Of a stretch of 64,000 bases of DNA, positions 1-8,512 are shown one piece after another (within the stretch, counting starts at the first letter, position 1; every line of letters begins with the position of its first letter). Source of the DNA: Bacteroidetes bacterium 47-18 (lineage in GTDB: Bacteria; Bacteroidota; Bacteroidia; Chitinophagales; Chitinophagaceae); the NCBI GenBank assembly GCA_001897155.1, contig MKSF01000014.1, positions 62,001 through 126,000 of the forward strand, read 5' to 3'. The notes beneath the pieces were generated by a model that did no database searches, was not told the DNA's origin, and saw only the letters and a program-made list of their open reading frames with translations. Both the position numbers and the translations under genes were made by a program.

Positions 1-1
1 G

Positions 2-613
2 TCATTTATTTACGTGATGAATAATATAGGCGTACAGACTGCCGCCCTGTCTTATATGATATGCCCGGTGATAGCTGCCCTGCTCGGATTCCTGGTGCTG
101 AAAGAGCCCCTGGATACTCCCAGGAGGGTAGCGCTGCTGATAAGCATTACGGCTGTTTCGCTTTTGGCATACGGGCATTTCAGGGAACTGTATTTCAGCC
201 TGCTGGTAGCAGTATCATTCGCTGCTTACCTTATCCTGCAGCGTAAGCTGAATATGTTTGACGGCTTCAACCTGCTGACCGTGCAGGCTACCGTTATCAC
301 TTTGCTGCTGTCGCCTTTCCTGCTGAGAGCGGAGCACCAGTTGATACGGGATGCCAGGTTCTATGAATATGTTATGATCATAGTGGTGTTCTTTACGATC
401 ATACCGATGCTGCTCAATAACTACGCGCTTAAGGGCATTAATGCTTCGACGGCAGGGATATTGTTGTATATTAACCCGGTTGTGAACTTCCTGCTGGCCG
501 TTTTATACTACAGTGAAGTGGTATCCTGGGTGCAACTGGTGTCCTATACGATGGTAGTTTTTTCAGTGATTATATATAATTCCGGAATTTTTATAAAAAA
601 AACCTCCAATTAA
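2..613 (+). CDS. EamA/RarD-like drug/metabolite exporter, C-terminal part
   Basis: Partial gene: the frame is open back to base 2, so the first ATG in the window (base 14) is probably internal. What remains is about 200 residues of almost continuous hydrophobic segments, with an early motif reading YMICPVIAALLGFLVLKEPL and a later repeat reading LLYINPVVNFLLAVLYYSEVV. These paired 'P-x-x-x-x-L-x-x-x-x-x-x-E' helices, one in each half, are the hallmark of EamA-fold (DMT superfamily) transporters, and the wording is closest to RarD-type proteins. It would sit in the inner membrane; the substrate cannot be told from sequence. The gene ends in a Lys-rich tail and is followed directly by the promoter of the next gene. 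The missing N-terminus should carry the first two to four membrane helices. Family is confident, substrate unknown. Confidence 0.8.
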   Translation, partial: SFIYVMNNIGVQTAALSYMICPVIAALLGFLVLKEPLDTPRRVALLISITAVSLLAYGHFRELYFSLLVAVSFAAYLILQRKLNMFDGFNLLTVQATVITLLLSPFLLRAEHQLIRDARFYEYVMIIVVFFTIIPMLLNNYALKGINASTAGILLYINPVVNFLLAVLYYSEVVSWVQLVSYTMVVFSVIIYNSGIFIKKTSN

Positions 614-644
614 TTGTTAATAAAATTTAAATGAGGTATTTTTG
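614..644 (+). promoter_or_regulatory. Bacteroidota sigma-A type promoter
   Basis: TTG at 614-616, a 20-nt spacer, then TATTTTTG at 637-644, a full match to the Bacteroidota consensus TTG-N19-21-TAnnTTTG. It lies 32 nt upstream of the ATG at 677 and so gives a short leader for the small lipoprotein gene. Confidence 0.75.
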
Positions 645-676
645 CGCCAATTGTTAAATTTTAAAAAAAATTGATC

Positions 677-901
677 ATGAGAAAATTACTCTTAGCTGCA
701 TCGGCTTTAGCATTAGTTGCTACTTTTACTTCTTGTAAGAAAGATCACACTTGTGAGTGTACAACTAAATTTGATGACACCTCTATGCCAACTCAAACTG
801 TGTCTTACACTTTCAAAGAAACTAAAAGTAAAGCAAAAGATGCTTGTAACACTAAGGTAGTGACTGTTACCGGTGCAAAAATGGAATGTAAATTGAAATA
901 A
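677..901 (+). CDS. small cysteine-containing lipoprotein, unknown family
   Basis: A 74-residue protein. A TTG six bases upstream is in frame, but ATG at 677 gives a compact lipoprotein signal (MRKLLLAASALALVATFTSC) ending in a lipobox, so ATG is preferred. After the lipidated Cys come two Lys, then a short Thr/Lys-rich domain with four further cysteines (a CEC pair early, one near the middle, one near the C-terminus), which could form disulfides in the periplasm. It probably sits in a membrane facing the periplasm or on the cell surface. I do not recognise the domain. The gene is a stand-alone unit with its own consensus promoter and a strong terminator, and its codons are notably A/T-rich compared with its neighbours, which fits a highly expressed small gene. 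Confidence 0.75.
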   Translation: MRKLLLAASALALVATFTSCKKDHTCECTTKFDDTSMPTQTVSYTFKETKSKAKDACNTKVVTVTGAKMECKLK

Positions 902-926
902 TCATAAGCAATTACAGCATTCATAT

Positions 927-963
927 AAAAAGAGCAGCCTTTATTTAAAAGCTGCTCTTTTTT
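927..963 (+). terminator. intrinsic terminator
   Basis: Stem AGAGCAGC (931-938) pairs with GCTGCTCT (951-958), extended by flanking A/T pairs, and is followed by a run of T to 963. It ends the small lipoprotein transcript. Confidence 0.85.
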
Positions 964-1091
964 ATGGCCGGTACGCTGACATTTATAGCAAAGTACCTGC
1001 TGACCACGGATAAGGATAGTGCTCAGTGAAACGTACCTGTATAAGAAGTGGTTTCCTGTAATCCGGTAATATAGCTGTCAATCCGGCTGCT

Positions 1092-3476
1092 TTAGCCTTC
1101 CATATCCTGGCTGCTGTCGAAGCTGCCCCTGTTATTCCGGGTTTCCTTGTTGGGCTGGTTAAAGCGGTAAGTGAAAGTGAGCCTGATGCTCCTGGGTCTC
1201 CACTGGAAATCGGATATGGCGTATATAGTGGCGGTATTGGTCTCATTTTTCCAGCGCCTGCTGTTCAGCACGTCCCTCACATTCACCCCGATGGTGGCAT
1301 TATTTTTCCACAGGTCTTTGGAGAGACCGAAGTCACCATAGAAAATAGCCAGCGTTTTTCCCTGCGGGTGAACGCTGGGCGCCTGGTAATTGGAGGACAC
1401 CTGCATCCTGATCCGGTAGGGTAAGGTAATGTTGACGGAGGTCCTGTTGGTCCAGCTAAAATTATCCGTCCTGAAAGCGTCACCTTTATAGGTACCGGTT
1501 ACCGACTGGTAGAAGAAATTGAAACCTGATGTCAGGCGCAGCCAGTTGTAGGGATTATACGAGCCGTTCAGTTCCAGGCCGGTGGCATCCCTGCCGGCTA
1601 TATTCATCGGTATCCTGTAAATGATACCGTCTGCCCCGGCTTCCGCCATCCTTTCTATCTTATCTGTCGTTCGCCTGTAATACAGGGAGGAAAGCAGGCT
1701 GCCCTGTTTGAAATATTGCATCCAGCCGCCCTCTATTACATCCGTAAATTCCGGGTTGATATCAGGGTTGCCGATACGCATCTCCCGGTTGTCGCCGAAT
1801 TTCATAAAAGGCATCAGGTCCCATTGGCCGGGACGCTGTATGCGCCTGCTGTAGCTGAGCTGGAAGGTGCCCGTTTCACTGGCCTTATAGGACAGGGCGG
1901 CGCTCGGGAAAAAGTTGATATACTGTTTATGGTGGGGCGATGCCAGGGAGGCCTGCTCGGTGGTAATATCCGAATATTCCGCCCGCACACCCAACTGGGC
2001 GCCCAGCTTGCCGAAGGTGTTGGAGCCCATCAGGTAAGCCGCATGCACCTTTTCATCGTAATTGAACCGGTCATTGAACCGCCCCGGCGCTTCCCAGTGT
2101 TCGCCTTCCAGCCGGGATAATCCAAAGTCATTGTCCATATTTCTCCACTGTGACCGTACGCCGGTTTCCAGCTTGCCTTCCGCTCCTATAGGTAAGATAT
2201 AGTCGGACTGGAAGAGGAAGAACTGCTCCGTTACAAACGCGTGGGATTTTTCTTTCCTGCTTTCTGTGTACGCAGTGGAGGTCTCCCTGTAGTCGGAACG
2301 CTCGAAATCCCGGTCCCTGAACATTTTGACCTCGGTATTCCATTCACCGCCTTTCTTCTTCAGCTTTCTTTTAAAGGTCAGGGTGGCTTCCAGCAGCTCC
2401 TCCTGCTCCGTATTGTCTTCCAGGCGGGTATCCCTGCTTGTCAGGATATCGGCGGCGTCCAGGTTTTCATACACCCTGTCATAGAAATTATTACCGGCTC
2501 CTGTCCGGAAGTTGACGGCCGCGGAAAGCGTATGCCTGTCATTTATATCATAATCCATACCCAGCGTGCCGTCATGCCGCAGCTTATCCCTGTCGTGGTG
2601 ATAGAGCTGCCGGTAGGTGAAGCTGGTATCGGCGCTGCGCAGGCGCTGGTACGTTGTGCTGTTGGCCGGGCTGCTGCTCTGGTTGATATTGTAAGACAGG
2701 AAATAATTGAATTTGTTTTTCCTGTAGTTGAGATTAAGGCCGCCGCCGTACTCAGGGAAATAGCCGCCCCTGAGATTTACAGAGCCGTTAAAGCCGTCCT
2801 TGTTATTCTTTTTGAGAATGATATTGATGATGCCGGCGTCTCCCTGGGCGTCATACCGTGCCGAAGCGTTGGTGATGATCTCCACACGCTCTATCCTGTC
2901 TGTCTGCAACTGCTTCAGCGCATCGGCGGTAGAGGCAAAGCCGGAGTATTTCCCGTCAATGAGTATCCTGACGCTCTGGTTGCCCCGCAGGCTGACATTA
3001 CCCTCGGCATCCACTGTTACGGACGGGATGTTTTCCAGCATTTCGGAAGCGTTCGTTCCCTGGTTGTTCAGGTCTGCATCCACGTTATAGATCCTTTTAT
3101 CCAGCTTCAGCTCCATCAGGTCCCGCTGGGCTGAGAAGCTGATGCCTTCCAGCTCACCGAAGTCTTCCTTCAGCGTAATATCGCCCAGCCGGAGGTCCTG
3201 GAAAAGGCGGACCGGGAAGACCAGTCTTTTGAACCCGAGGTATTCTACGGACAGCAGATAATTGCCGGGTGCGGCATCCAGTGAAAAATCGCCCTTATCG
3301 TCCGCTATGCCCCCGGTCACCAGCGAAGAATCCGGTAGCTGCAGTATGCTTACATCCGCATAGGCCAGAGGCTCCTTCTTTGTGTCCACAGCTCTTCCGG
3401 AGACCGGGAATTTCTGTTGTGCCTGTAGCGAAGATACATGGAGGAGGGTACATAAGAGTAAGGGATAAAATTTCAT
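1092..3476 (-). CDS. outer-membrane beta-barrel protein, TonB-dependent-receptor-like
   Basis: A 794-residue secreted protein. A Sec signal peptide (MKFYPLLLCTLLHVSSLQAQ) is followed by a CarboxypepD_reg-like beta-sandwich (about residues 24-105, with the GRAVDTKKEPLAYADV and DKGDFSLDAAPGNYLLSV motifs), a plug-like region (about 115-225, with VRILIDGKYSG and RIERVEIITNASARYDAQG), and a long C-terminal barrel of the OMP_b-brl_3 type with alternating aromatic strands, ending in an aromatic residue pattern in LTFTYRF. I see no clear TonB box, which is usual in this subfamily. It should sit in the outer membrane; the ligand is unknown and there is no SusD partner next to it. It reads as a single gene on the minus strand, with its start at the ATG preceding the signal peptide. 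Confidence 0.85.
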   Translation of the reverse strand: MKFYPLLLCTLLHVSSLQAQQKFPVSGRAVDTKKEPLAYADVSILQLPDSSLVTGGIADDKGDFSLDAAPGNYLLSVEYLGFKRLVFPVRLFQDLRLGDITLKEDFGELEGISFSAQRDLMELKLDKRIYNVDADLNNQGTNASEMLENIPSVTVDAEGNVSLRGNQSVRILIDGKYSGFASTADALKQLQTDRIERVEIITNASARYDAQGDAGIINIILKKNNKDGFNGSVNLRGGYFPEYGGGLNLNYRKNKFNYFLSYNINQSSSPANSTTYQRLRSADTSFTYRQLYHHDRDKLRHDGTLGMDYDINDRHTLSAAVNFRTGAGNNFYDRVYENLDAADILTSRDTRLEDNTEQEELLEATLTFKRKLKKKGGEWNTEVKMFRDRDFERSDYRETSTAYTESRKEKSHAFVTEQFFLFQSDYILPIGAEGKLETGVRSQWRNMDNDFGLSRLEGEHWEAPGRFNDRFNYDEKVHAAYLMGSNTFGKLGAQLGVRAEYSDITTEQASLASPHHKQYINFFPSAALSYKASETGTFQLSYSRRIQRPGQWDLMPFMKFGDNREMRIGNPDINPEFTDVIEGGWMQYFKQGSLLSSLYYRRTTDKIERMAEAGADGIIYRIPMNIAGRDATGLELNGSYNPYNWLRLTSGFNFFYQSVTGTYKGDAFRTDNFSWTNRTSVNITLPYRIRMQVSSNYQAPSVHPQGKTLAIFYGDFGLSKDLWKNNATIGVNVRDVLNSRRWKNETNTATIYAISDFQWRPRSIRLTFTYRFNQPNKETRNNRGSFDSSQDMEG

Positions 3477-3599
3477 AATGGCTTTTGATTATCAGTGCCT
3501 GCTATTGTTGTGCAGAGGCTGATAAAACTATAGGAATTTATTAATATTTTATCGTTTCCTGCCGATTATTAACTAATGATTGTGTTGTACAGTCCAATT

Positions 3600-3632
3600 A
3601 AAAAGCTGTACCGGGTCCCGGTACAGCTTTTC
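3600..3632 (-). terminator. intrinsic terminator for the lipoprotein gene
   Basis: A 15-bp perfect inverted repeat (3601-3615 with 3617-3631, innermost bases forming the loop). On the minus strand it is followed by TTTTTAATT. It lies about 20 nt past the stop codon of the lipoprotein at 3651. Confidence 0.85.
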
Positions 3633-3650
3633 AATCGCAGGTGAGCGATA

Positions 3651-4340
3651 TTATTTCTGGATATAATAATCCAGCAGCTCCACTTGTGTCTGGCGGTTGT
3701 AAACGCTCAGGATGCTGATATCGAAATCGGTCTTCAGAATGCCTATGCCTTTCCGGAACCACATTTCCACGGAACCGCAGTTGGTCCAGGGTATGATGGC
3801 GGACTTGGCTCTCAGGCTGCTGGAAGTGACAAAGACGGAATCATAGCTTTTCCCGTTCAGCGTCCTGGTTTCATTGATGCCTGTGATAGTGGAAGTGATC
3901 TCTATGTCAAAATTCATACCTGAATAGGTCATCTGGTGCGTGCTGGTCCATTTATCCCCGATCTTTCCGTTGTCCTTATATACAATGGCTTTTACGTAAT
4001 CGTTCTGGCTGCCGTCCAGGTCTATCAGCGTAAGGTAAAAATCTTCGTTTTTGGCAAAATATTCATTGGTGACATACATCGTGGAGCTGTCAACGGAATG
4101 ATACAGGTCGTATTCAAAGCCGTCTATGGTCGCTTTATTGCCTGTAGGTGTCCTTGTGGTCTCTTTGGTCGTGTTGTTCTCTACATTTTTAAACAGCCAC
4201 CAGGAGCCCGGTTTGGTCGACATATACTCTGTGACGGTCGTATTCTTATCCGGGTCCAGCTTCTGGTTATCACCTTGTTTCTTAGTGCAGGACGCGAATA
4301 TTATAGCGGTACCCAGCGCAAGCAAACTTATTTTTTTCAT
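3651..4340 (-). CDS. lipoprotein of unknown function
   Basis: A 229-residue protein with a lipoprotein signal (MKKISLLALGTAIIFASCTKK), so it is lipidated at Cys-18 and exported. The mature part starts with a polar Asn/Thr/Lys-rich linker, then a domain of predicted beta strands around PGSWWLFKNVENNTTKE and a C-terminal stretch ending in LDYYIQK. The 'tkpGSwW.ykn' phrase recurs in many Bacteroidota surface lipoproteins, but I know no biochemical role for it. It stands alone: the barrel-protein gene on one side and rfaE2 on the other are separated by more than 150 bp each, and it has its own terminator. Confidence 0.7.
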   Translation of the reverse strand: MKKISLLALGTAIIFASCTKKQGDNQKLDPDKNTTVTEYMSTKPGSWWLFKNVENNTTKETTRTPTGNKATIDGFEYDLYHSVDSSTMYVTNEYFAKNEDFYLTLIDLDGSQNDYVKAIVYKDNGKIGDKWTSTHQMTYSGMNFDIEITSTITGINETRTLNGKSYDSVFVTSSSLRAKSAIIPWTNCGSVEMWFRKGIGILKTDFDISILSVYNRQTQVELLDYYIQK

Positions 4341-4539
4341 AATAATAATTAATTGTATGATGTACTATTGATTTTTAAAGTATTTGTAAGCTAATAATGG
4401 CCTGTAGCGCTGTGACGGTCGCGTTCGGCAGTTGTGCTTTCCTCCATTATTATCGCATCATTTTCTTTCGTTTTTTCCGGTAAGGTGCATATTGCCGGTA
4501 TCATATAAACGGGAAATTAAGCAAAATACTTGGGTGATT

Positions 4540-5031
4540 TTATATATTTTGGATTTTATTTATGATTTTGGAAGTGGCGTAGCCGGGTTCTGTGGGAACC
4601 ACTACCACCTCGCCCCCGTTTTCCAGCACTAAGTCGGCGCCGACAATGGTATCAAGCGTATAATCGCCGCCTTTTACCAGCACCTCCGGGCGCAATGCCT
4701 TAATGAGCTCAATTGGTGTGTCCTCTTCAAAAATGACCACGGCGTCCACGTACTGCAAGGCCGCCAGTAGCATCGCCCTGTCCGTGGCGGTATGCAGGGG
4801 CCGTTGCTCACCTTTCAGCCGTTTTACGCTGCTGTCGGAATTGAGGCCTACAATGAGCTTATTGGCAGTCTGCGCGGCTTCTGTCAGCACCTTGATATGG
4901 CCTTTATGCAGGATATCGAAGCACCCGTTGGTAAAGGCTGTCTTATAACCTTTGAGCTTCCAGCTATTGACAACTCTTACGGCTTCATCAGAGGAAATGA
5001 TCTTATGTTGCAGAATTTCGGATTTGGTCAT
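4540..5031 (-). CDS. rfaE2: D-glycero-beta-D-manno-heptose 1-phosphate adenylyltransferase
   Basis: A 163-residue cytidylyltransferase-fold enzyme. The nucleotide-binding motif is clear (TNGCFDILHKGHIKVL, containing HKGH), as are LIVGLNSDSSVKRLKG and VLVKGGDYTLDTIVGAD. It corresponds to the C-terminal half of E. coli HldE; Bacteroidota usually carry the two halves as separate genes. It converts heptose 1-phosphate plus ATP to ADP-heptose, the donor for LPS inner core. Its start codon lies inside the 3' end of the upstream gene (29-nt overlap, 5003-5031), implying translational coupling. The kinase half (rfaE1), the isomerase and the epimerase are not in this window. Confidence 0.93.
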   Translation of the reverse strand: MTKSEILQHKIISSDEAVRVVNSWKLKGYKTAFTNGCFDILHKGHIKVLTEAAQTANKLIVGLNSDSSVKRLKGEQRPLHTATDRAMLLAALQYVDAVVIFEEDTPIELIKALRPEVLVKGGDYTLDTIVGADLVLENGGEVVVVPTEPGYATSKIINKIQNI

Positions 5032-6031
5032 GTCGCTTATTTTTTGAATTGTAAACAGGCAGGGCTATCATAGCGAATAGTCCCAGGATAATTACGGTAA
5101 TATTCTGGTTGGCCCAGTTGATCCAGCCGTAGCCCTGTCCCACGCCTGCGGACGTACCGTACAGGGTAAGCACGGGCGCTACGATGAGCGGGTAGGCTAT
5201 GGCTCCCGGAGCCGGGATGATCATGGCAAAGGTACCGAATGTAATGATGCTCAGGCCGGCCGACAGCGGCAGATGCTCCGTAGCGGGGATCGCTTTCAGG
5301 ACCAGTACGGCTACGAGGATATAGCATCCCCACATAGCGATGCTGTAAAACAGGAACAGGCCTTTCTGCGGCAGCTTATATACGGATTGCAGCCCTTTGC
5401 CCAGGCCCTGTATAAAGCCGCCGATCCTGCCGTTCCTGAATTTTTTGAAAAGGAAGAACAGCAGCACGCACCCGGCAAAGAGGACGGCGGTGAGCACGGT
5501 TATTTTAAACCAGTTGAAAGAGCCATCGGGGTAACGGAATTTAAGCAGCAGGGTATCCAGGATGCCGGAAGCATAGGGCATCATCACATCAGCCTCAATG
5601 ACCAGGGTCAGCAGGGTCAGGATGCCGAAGCAGATGGTATCCCATAGCCGCTCCGCTATGACGGTGCCGATGATCTTATCCACAGCCCCGCCGCTGTATC
5701 TTGCGGCCACCGTGCACTTGCTCACCTCGCCCAGCCTTGGGATGAAGATATTGGTAAGGTAGCCTATCATGACCGCGCTGAAAGTATTGAAGGAATTGGA
5801 TGGTATCTGTAATGCCCGGAACTGCAGCTCCCACCTTTTGGCCCTGAGGATATGGGACACAAGGCCTGCTATGAATATCGGCAACGCCCATTCCCACCGG
5901 AACGCGCTGAACGCCCGGAACATCGCATCCTTGTCCTCCTTTGTAAGCGTCTGGTACCGCCATACGATAAGCGCGATACCGGCCAGCGTAAAGATAAGGG
6001 TCTGAAGGATGGTCTTTTTATCTATTTTCAT
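5003..6031 (-). CDS. LPG-synthase-TM / flippase-like integral membrane protein
   Basis: A 342-residue membrane protein of the lysylphosphatidylglycerol synthase TM-domain family (UPF0104/AglD-like). It has about eight hydrophobic segments. Family motifs are visible: RAKRWELQFRAL near residue 65, GYLTNIFIPRLGEVSKCTVAARYSG near 90-113, and the helix GLSIITFGTFAMIIPAPGAIAYPL near 255-280. It lacks the C-terminal catalytic domain of true MprF, so only the membrane part is present; proteins of this kind are thought to move lipids or lipid-linked sugars across the inner membrane. The 29-nt overlap with rfaE2 suggests a link to envelope or LPS assembly, but this is inference from context. Confidence 0.85.
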   Translation of the reverse strand: MKIDKKTILQTLIFTLAGIALIVWRYQTLTKEDKDAMFRAFSAFRWEWALPIFIAGLVSHILRAKRWELQFRALQIPSNSFNTFSAVMIGYLTNIFIPRLGEVSKCTVAARYSGGAVDKIIGTVIAERLWDTICFGILTLLTLVIEADVMMPYASGILDTLLLKFRYPDGSFNWFKITVLTAVLFAGCVLLFFLFKKFRNGRIGGFIQGLGKGLQSVYKLPQKGLFLFYSIAMWGCYILVAVLVLKAIPATEHLPLSAGLSIITFGTFAMIIPAPGAIAYPLIVAPVLTLYGTSAGVGQGYGWINWANQNITVIILGLFAMIALPVYNSKNKRHDQIRNSAT

Positions 6032-6049
6032 TGGACCGAAAATTAAAAA

Positions 6050-6078
6050 TAAAACCTTACAAGCGCTGTGTTGTAAGG
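6050..6078 (-). terminator. intrinsic terminator after scoB
   Basis: CCTTACAA (6055-6062) pairs with TTGTAAGG (6071-6078) around an 8-nt loop; on the minus strand it is followed by TTTTATTTTT. It separates scoB from the LPG-TM/rfaE2 pair. Confidence 0.7.
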
Positions 6079-6106
6079 TGATGATGAGTTGTCAGGGGCG
6101 TGCTGC

Positions 6107-6763
6107 TTAAAATGTCATTTCTTTTACGTCAGGAGAAATGGTAAGGCGGCCTGCCGTTTTGGCTTTGATCTCCTCGATCGTTACACCCGGCGCGTATTCC
6201 ACGCAAAGGAAGCCATTATCCGTTATTTCAAAGACACCCAGGTCGGAAACTATCTTTTTGACGCATTTCAGTCCCGTGATGGGCAGGGTACATTCGGGTA
6301 ACAGCTTGGAGTTGCCGGCCTTATCCGTATGCTGCATGGCTACAATGATATTTTTGGCAGAAGCTACAAGGTCCATAGCGCCGCCCATACCCTTTACCAT
6401 TTTGCCCGGAACTTTCCAGTTGGCGATATCTCCGTTGTCCGCTACTTCCATAGCCCCCAGCACGGTCAGGTCCACCTTCCCGGCTCTGATCATGCCAAAG
6501 CTGAGCGCGCTGTCAAAATAGCTGCCACCTGTTCTGAGGGTTACTGTCTGCTTGCCTGCATTGATCAGGTCGGCATCCACCTCCGCTTCCGTAGGGAAAG
6601 GGCCGATGCCCAGCATCCCGTTCTCGCTTTGCAATTCTATTTCTATATGGTCCGGTACGTAATTGGCTACAAGGGTGGGGATACCGATACCCAGATTTAC
6701 ATACATGCCGTCCTTTAATTCCATAGCGATACGCTGCGCTATCTGATTTTTGTCTAATGCCAT
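6107..6763 (-). CDS. scoB: 3-oxoacid (succinyl-CoA) CoA-transferase subunit B
   Basis: A 218-residue protein. Key motifs are GMYVNLGIGIPTLVANY near the N-terminus and SENGMLGIGPFP at about residues 46-57, where the Glu is the catalytic residue that forms the acyl-CoA thioester intermediate. The length fits the beta subunit of family I CoA-transferases. With subunit A it would transfer CoA from succinyl-CoA to acetoacetate or a related oxoacid in the cytoplasm. The A subunit, usually the neighbouring gene, is not adjacent or anywhere in this window. The upstream PAP2 gene is 49 bp away on the same strand, and a terminator follows. The exact oxoacid (acetoacetate or 3-oxoadipate) cannot be settled from the B subunit alone. 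Confidence 0.9.
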   Translation of the reverse strand: MALDKNQIAQRIAMELKDGMYVNLGIGIPTLVANYVPDHIEIELQSENGMLGIGPFPTEAEVDADLINAGKQTVTLRTGGSYFDSALSFGMIRAGKVDLTVLGAMEVADNGDIANWKVPGKMVKGMGGAMDLVASAKNIIVAMQHTDKAGNSKLLPECTLPITGLKCVKKIVSDLGVFEITDNGFLCVEYAPGVTIEEIKAKTAGRLTISPDVKEMTF

Positions 6764-6812
6764 ATGATTGTGCTGAATTGTTGCTGTGTTTTGAATATCT
6801 AAAATTACAGCA

Positions 6813-7481
6813 TTAGTTTAGTTTATCCAATTTTTCCCGTCTTCTTAATACGATGTTCTGTATAGCCGAATACGTCAGCAGGCAGAAGATCGTTCCTACC
6901 ATGCTGCCTGCAAGGATATCGCTGAAGAAATGCTGCACCAGGTAAATGCGGGAATAGGCCGTCAGCAGCGCGGCGGCAAAGAGTATGACGGACAGCCAGG
7001 CCCGTTTACGCGGCAGGATCAGGCAGACCAGTGTCATCAGCGCGAAAACGCCTTCTGTATGACCTGAAGGAAAGCTCAGGTGGTATTGCTGCGGCTGGCT
7101 GTCCAGGAAGTGAAGCCAGGACTCGTGCTGGAAATAATGCAGGGGCCGGTGACGGGCATATATATTTTTCATAATGACATTCACCAGGGCCGGTATGGCG
7201 TTGCAGAAGATAAAGGTCAGGAAAAAATATTTCGTCTGTCTCACCCTCGGCAGGGAAGATAGTATAATGCCCGCAGCCGCTATCAGGATGATCTCTCCCA
7301 GCCTGGTGACCCGGGGCATCAGCATATCCTGGAAAGGCGTATGCCGTGTATTGATCCACTGGAAGATGGTATGGTTATCCGTTAGGGACAGCAGTATGGC
7401 GCTGCCCAGCCAGAAGATCATACAAAGGGTGATGAATATCTTTACTCCTGTATTCGGAAAAGGTGTAGGAATAAACTGCAT
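6813..7481 (-). CDS. PAP2-family membrane phosphatase
   Basis: A 222-residue integral membrane protein with the three PAP2 signatures in order: KNIYARHRP (K-x6-RP), SFPSGHTE (PSGH) and YSRIYLVQHFFSDILAG (SR-x5-H-x3-D). The active-site histidines are therefore intact. About six membrane helices are visible. Members dephosphorylate lipid phosphates such as undecaprenyl pyrophosphate, phosphatidic acid or phosphatidylglycerol phosphate at the outer face of the inner membrane; this one cannot be assigned further. Its ATG follows the stop codon of the upstream secreted-protein gene with no gap (7481/7482), so the two are co-translated. Confidence 0.88.
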   Translation of the reverse strand: MQFIPTPFPNTGVKIFITLCMIFWLGSAILLSLTDNHTIFQWINTRHTPFQDMLMPRVTRLGEIILIAAAGIILSSLPRVRQTKYFFLTFIFCNAIPALVNVIMKNIYARHRPLHYFQHESWLHFLDSQPQQYHLSFPSGHTEGVFALMTLVCLILPRKRAWLSVILFAAALLTAYSRIYLVQHFFSDILAGSMVGTIFCLLTYSAIQNIVLRRREKLDKLN

Positions 7482-8444
7482 TTACTTTCCGATATTTCTT
7501 TTGATTTTAATGGTTGCTTTTTTATCCGTATGGTTGTGGGCCACGATGTCATAGCCGGTCTCGCCGTCCCATATCCTGATATTGGCTGTATTGGGAGGGT
7601 CGCCGCCTTCATTGAGCGCCTGTATATTGATAATGTTCAGCTCATTATTGCTGATGTCTATCGTGATGGTGTGCTTCTTATTACGGAGGGTATAATTGCT
7701 GAGCACAACCTGCCCGTTGCATTCGACCGTGACCCTGTCATTATCTTCATTATTGCCGTCCCATATTTCCATAACCACCTTAGAGGACTGCCATTCGTAC
7801 GTTTTGTCCTTTCCTTCGGTGATCTCCGCGGGTTTGGGAGGTATCCTGGCAGCCAGTTCGGCCCGCCTGGCCTTATTGATGGAATCCTGGTTGACGTAGC
7901 TGGTCCTGACCTCTTTTTTAGGTGTTTCATTCACGACATGAGGCGGCAGGTCAGCTGTCCTGGCAGGCTGTTCCGTGTCGGAGGGCCCGTTGAAAAGCCG
8001 GAAGATCTCCGTCTTATTGATAAAGGTAAGCCCTCCTTCGGCGCAGGCCAGCGCTCCTGCCCCGGCTGTCATCGTGGTCAGCTTGCCGGCCAGCGCTTCT
8101 TCCCGCTCACTGTACCTCAGCTCCGAATTGACCAGGCACATCACGGCCTTGCTGGTGAAGCCGTGGTTATAAATAATGCTCCTTTCCCGGATGCGCAGCG
8201 TCTTTTCGCTCCTGTTGATCTCCGCCGTAATATAAGCCTTCACGTCTTTGTTCTTCTGCAGGTAGGTATAGGCATAACCGCTGAGCAGGTTGGCAGTGGA
8301 ATCTTTCAGTTGCAGCTCATAGGTAAAGGACTCGCCTCCCTGGATGCCTATGAAGCCGGTGAGCTTATATACGGTTTCCTGGGCTGCGGCGCGGTGGCAG
8401 CAGCCCAGGGCTGTAAGAAAAAAGAAGGGTAGTAGATATCTCAT
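7482..8444 (-). CDS. secreted protein of unknown function with C-terminal beta domain
   Basis: A 320-residue protein. The open frame extends 11 codons further up, but ATG at 8444 puts a good Sec signal (MRYLLPFFFLTALGCCHRAAAQ) at the N-terminus and is preferred. The signal-like segment holds two cysteines but no clean lipobox. The mature part has a first domain to about residue 140, a polar linker, then a C-terminal beta domain of about 95 residues with the pattern EIWDGNNEDNDRVTV..NIQALNEGGDPPNTANIRIWDG, a module seen at the C-terminus of many Bacteroidota exported proteins. I know no function. It sits directly before the PAP2 gene with no spacer and 68 bp after dnaB on the same strand. Confidence 0.75.
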   Translation of the reverse strand: MRYLLPFFFLTALGCCHRAAAQETVYKLTGFIGIQGGESFTYELQLKDSTANLLSGYAYTYLQKNKDVKAYITAEINRSEKTLRIRERSIIYNHGFTSKAVMCLVNSELRYSEREEALAGKLTTMTAGAGALACAEGGLTFINKTEIFRLFNGPSDTEQPARTADLPPHVVNETPKKEVRTSYVNQDSINKARRAELAARIPPKPAEITEGKDKTYEWQSSKVVMEIWDGNNEDNDRVTVECNGQVVLSNYTLRNKKHTITIDISNNELNIINIQALNEGGDPPNTANIRIWDGETGYDIVAHNHTDKKATIKIKRNIGK

Positions 8445-8512
8445 TGTTTTTTTAGGATGCTGTATCAGAATGGGCAATGCTGCCGGTTGTATGCATTGAC
8501 ACGGTCAGGAGC

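Noticed and set aside
2241-3134. 297-codon open frame on the plus strand inside the outer-membrane barrel gene
   Set aside because: It is antisense to a gene with clear signal peptide, plug and barrel motifs; its own translation has no recognisable domain.
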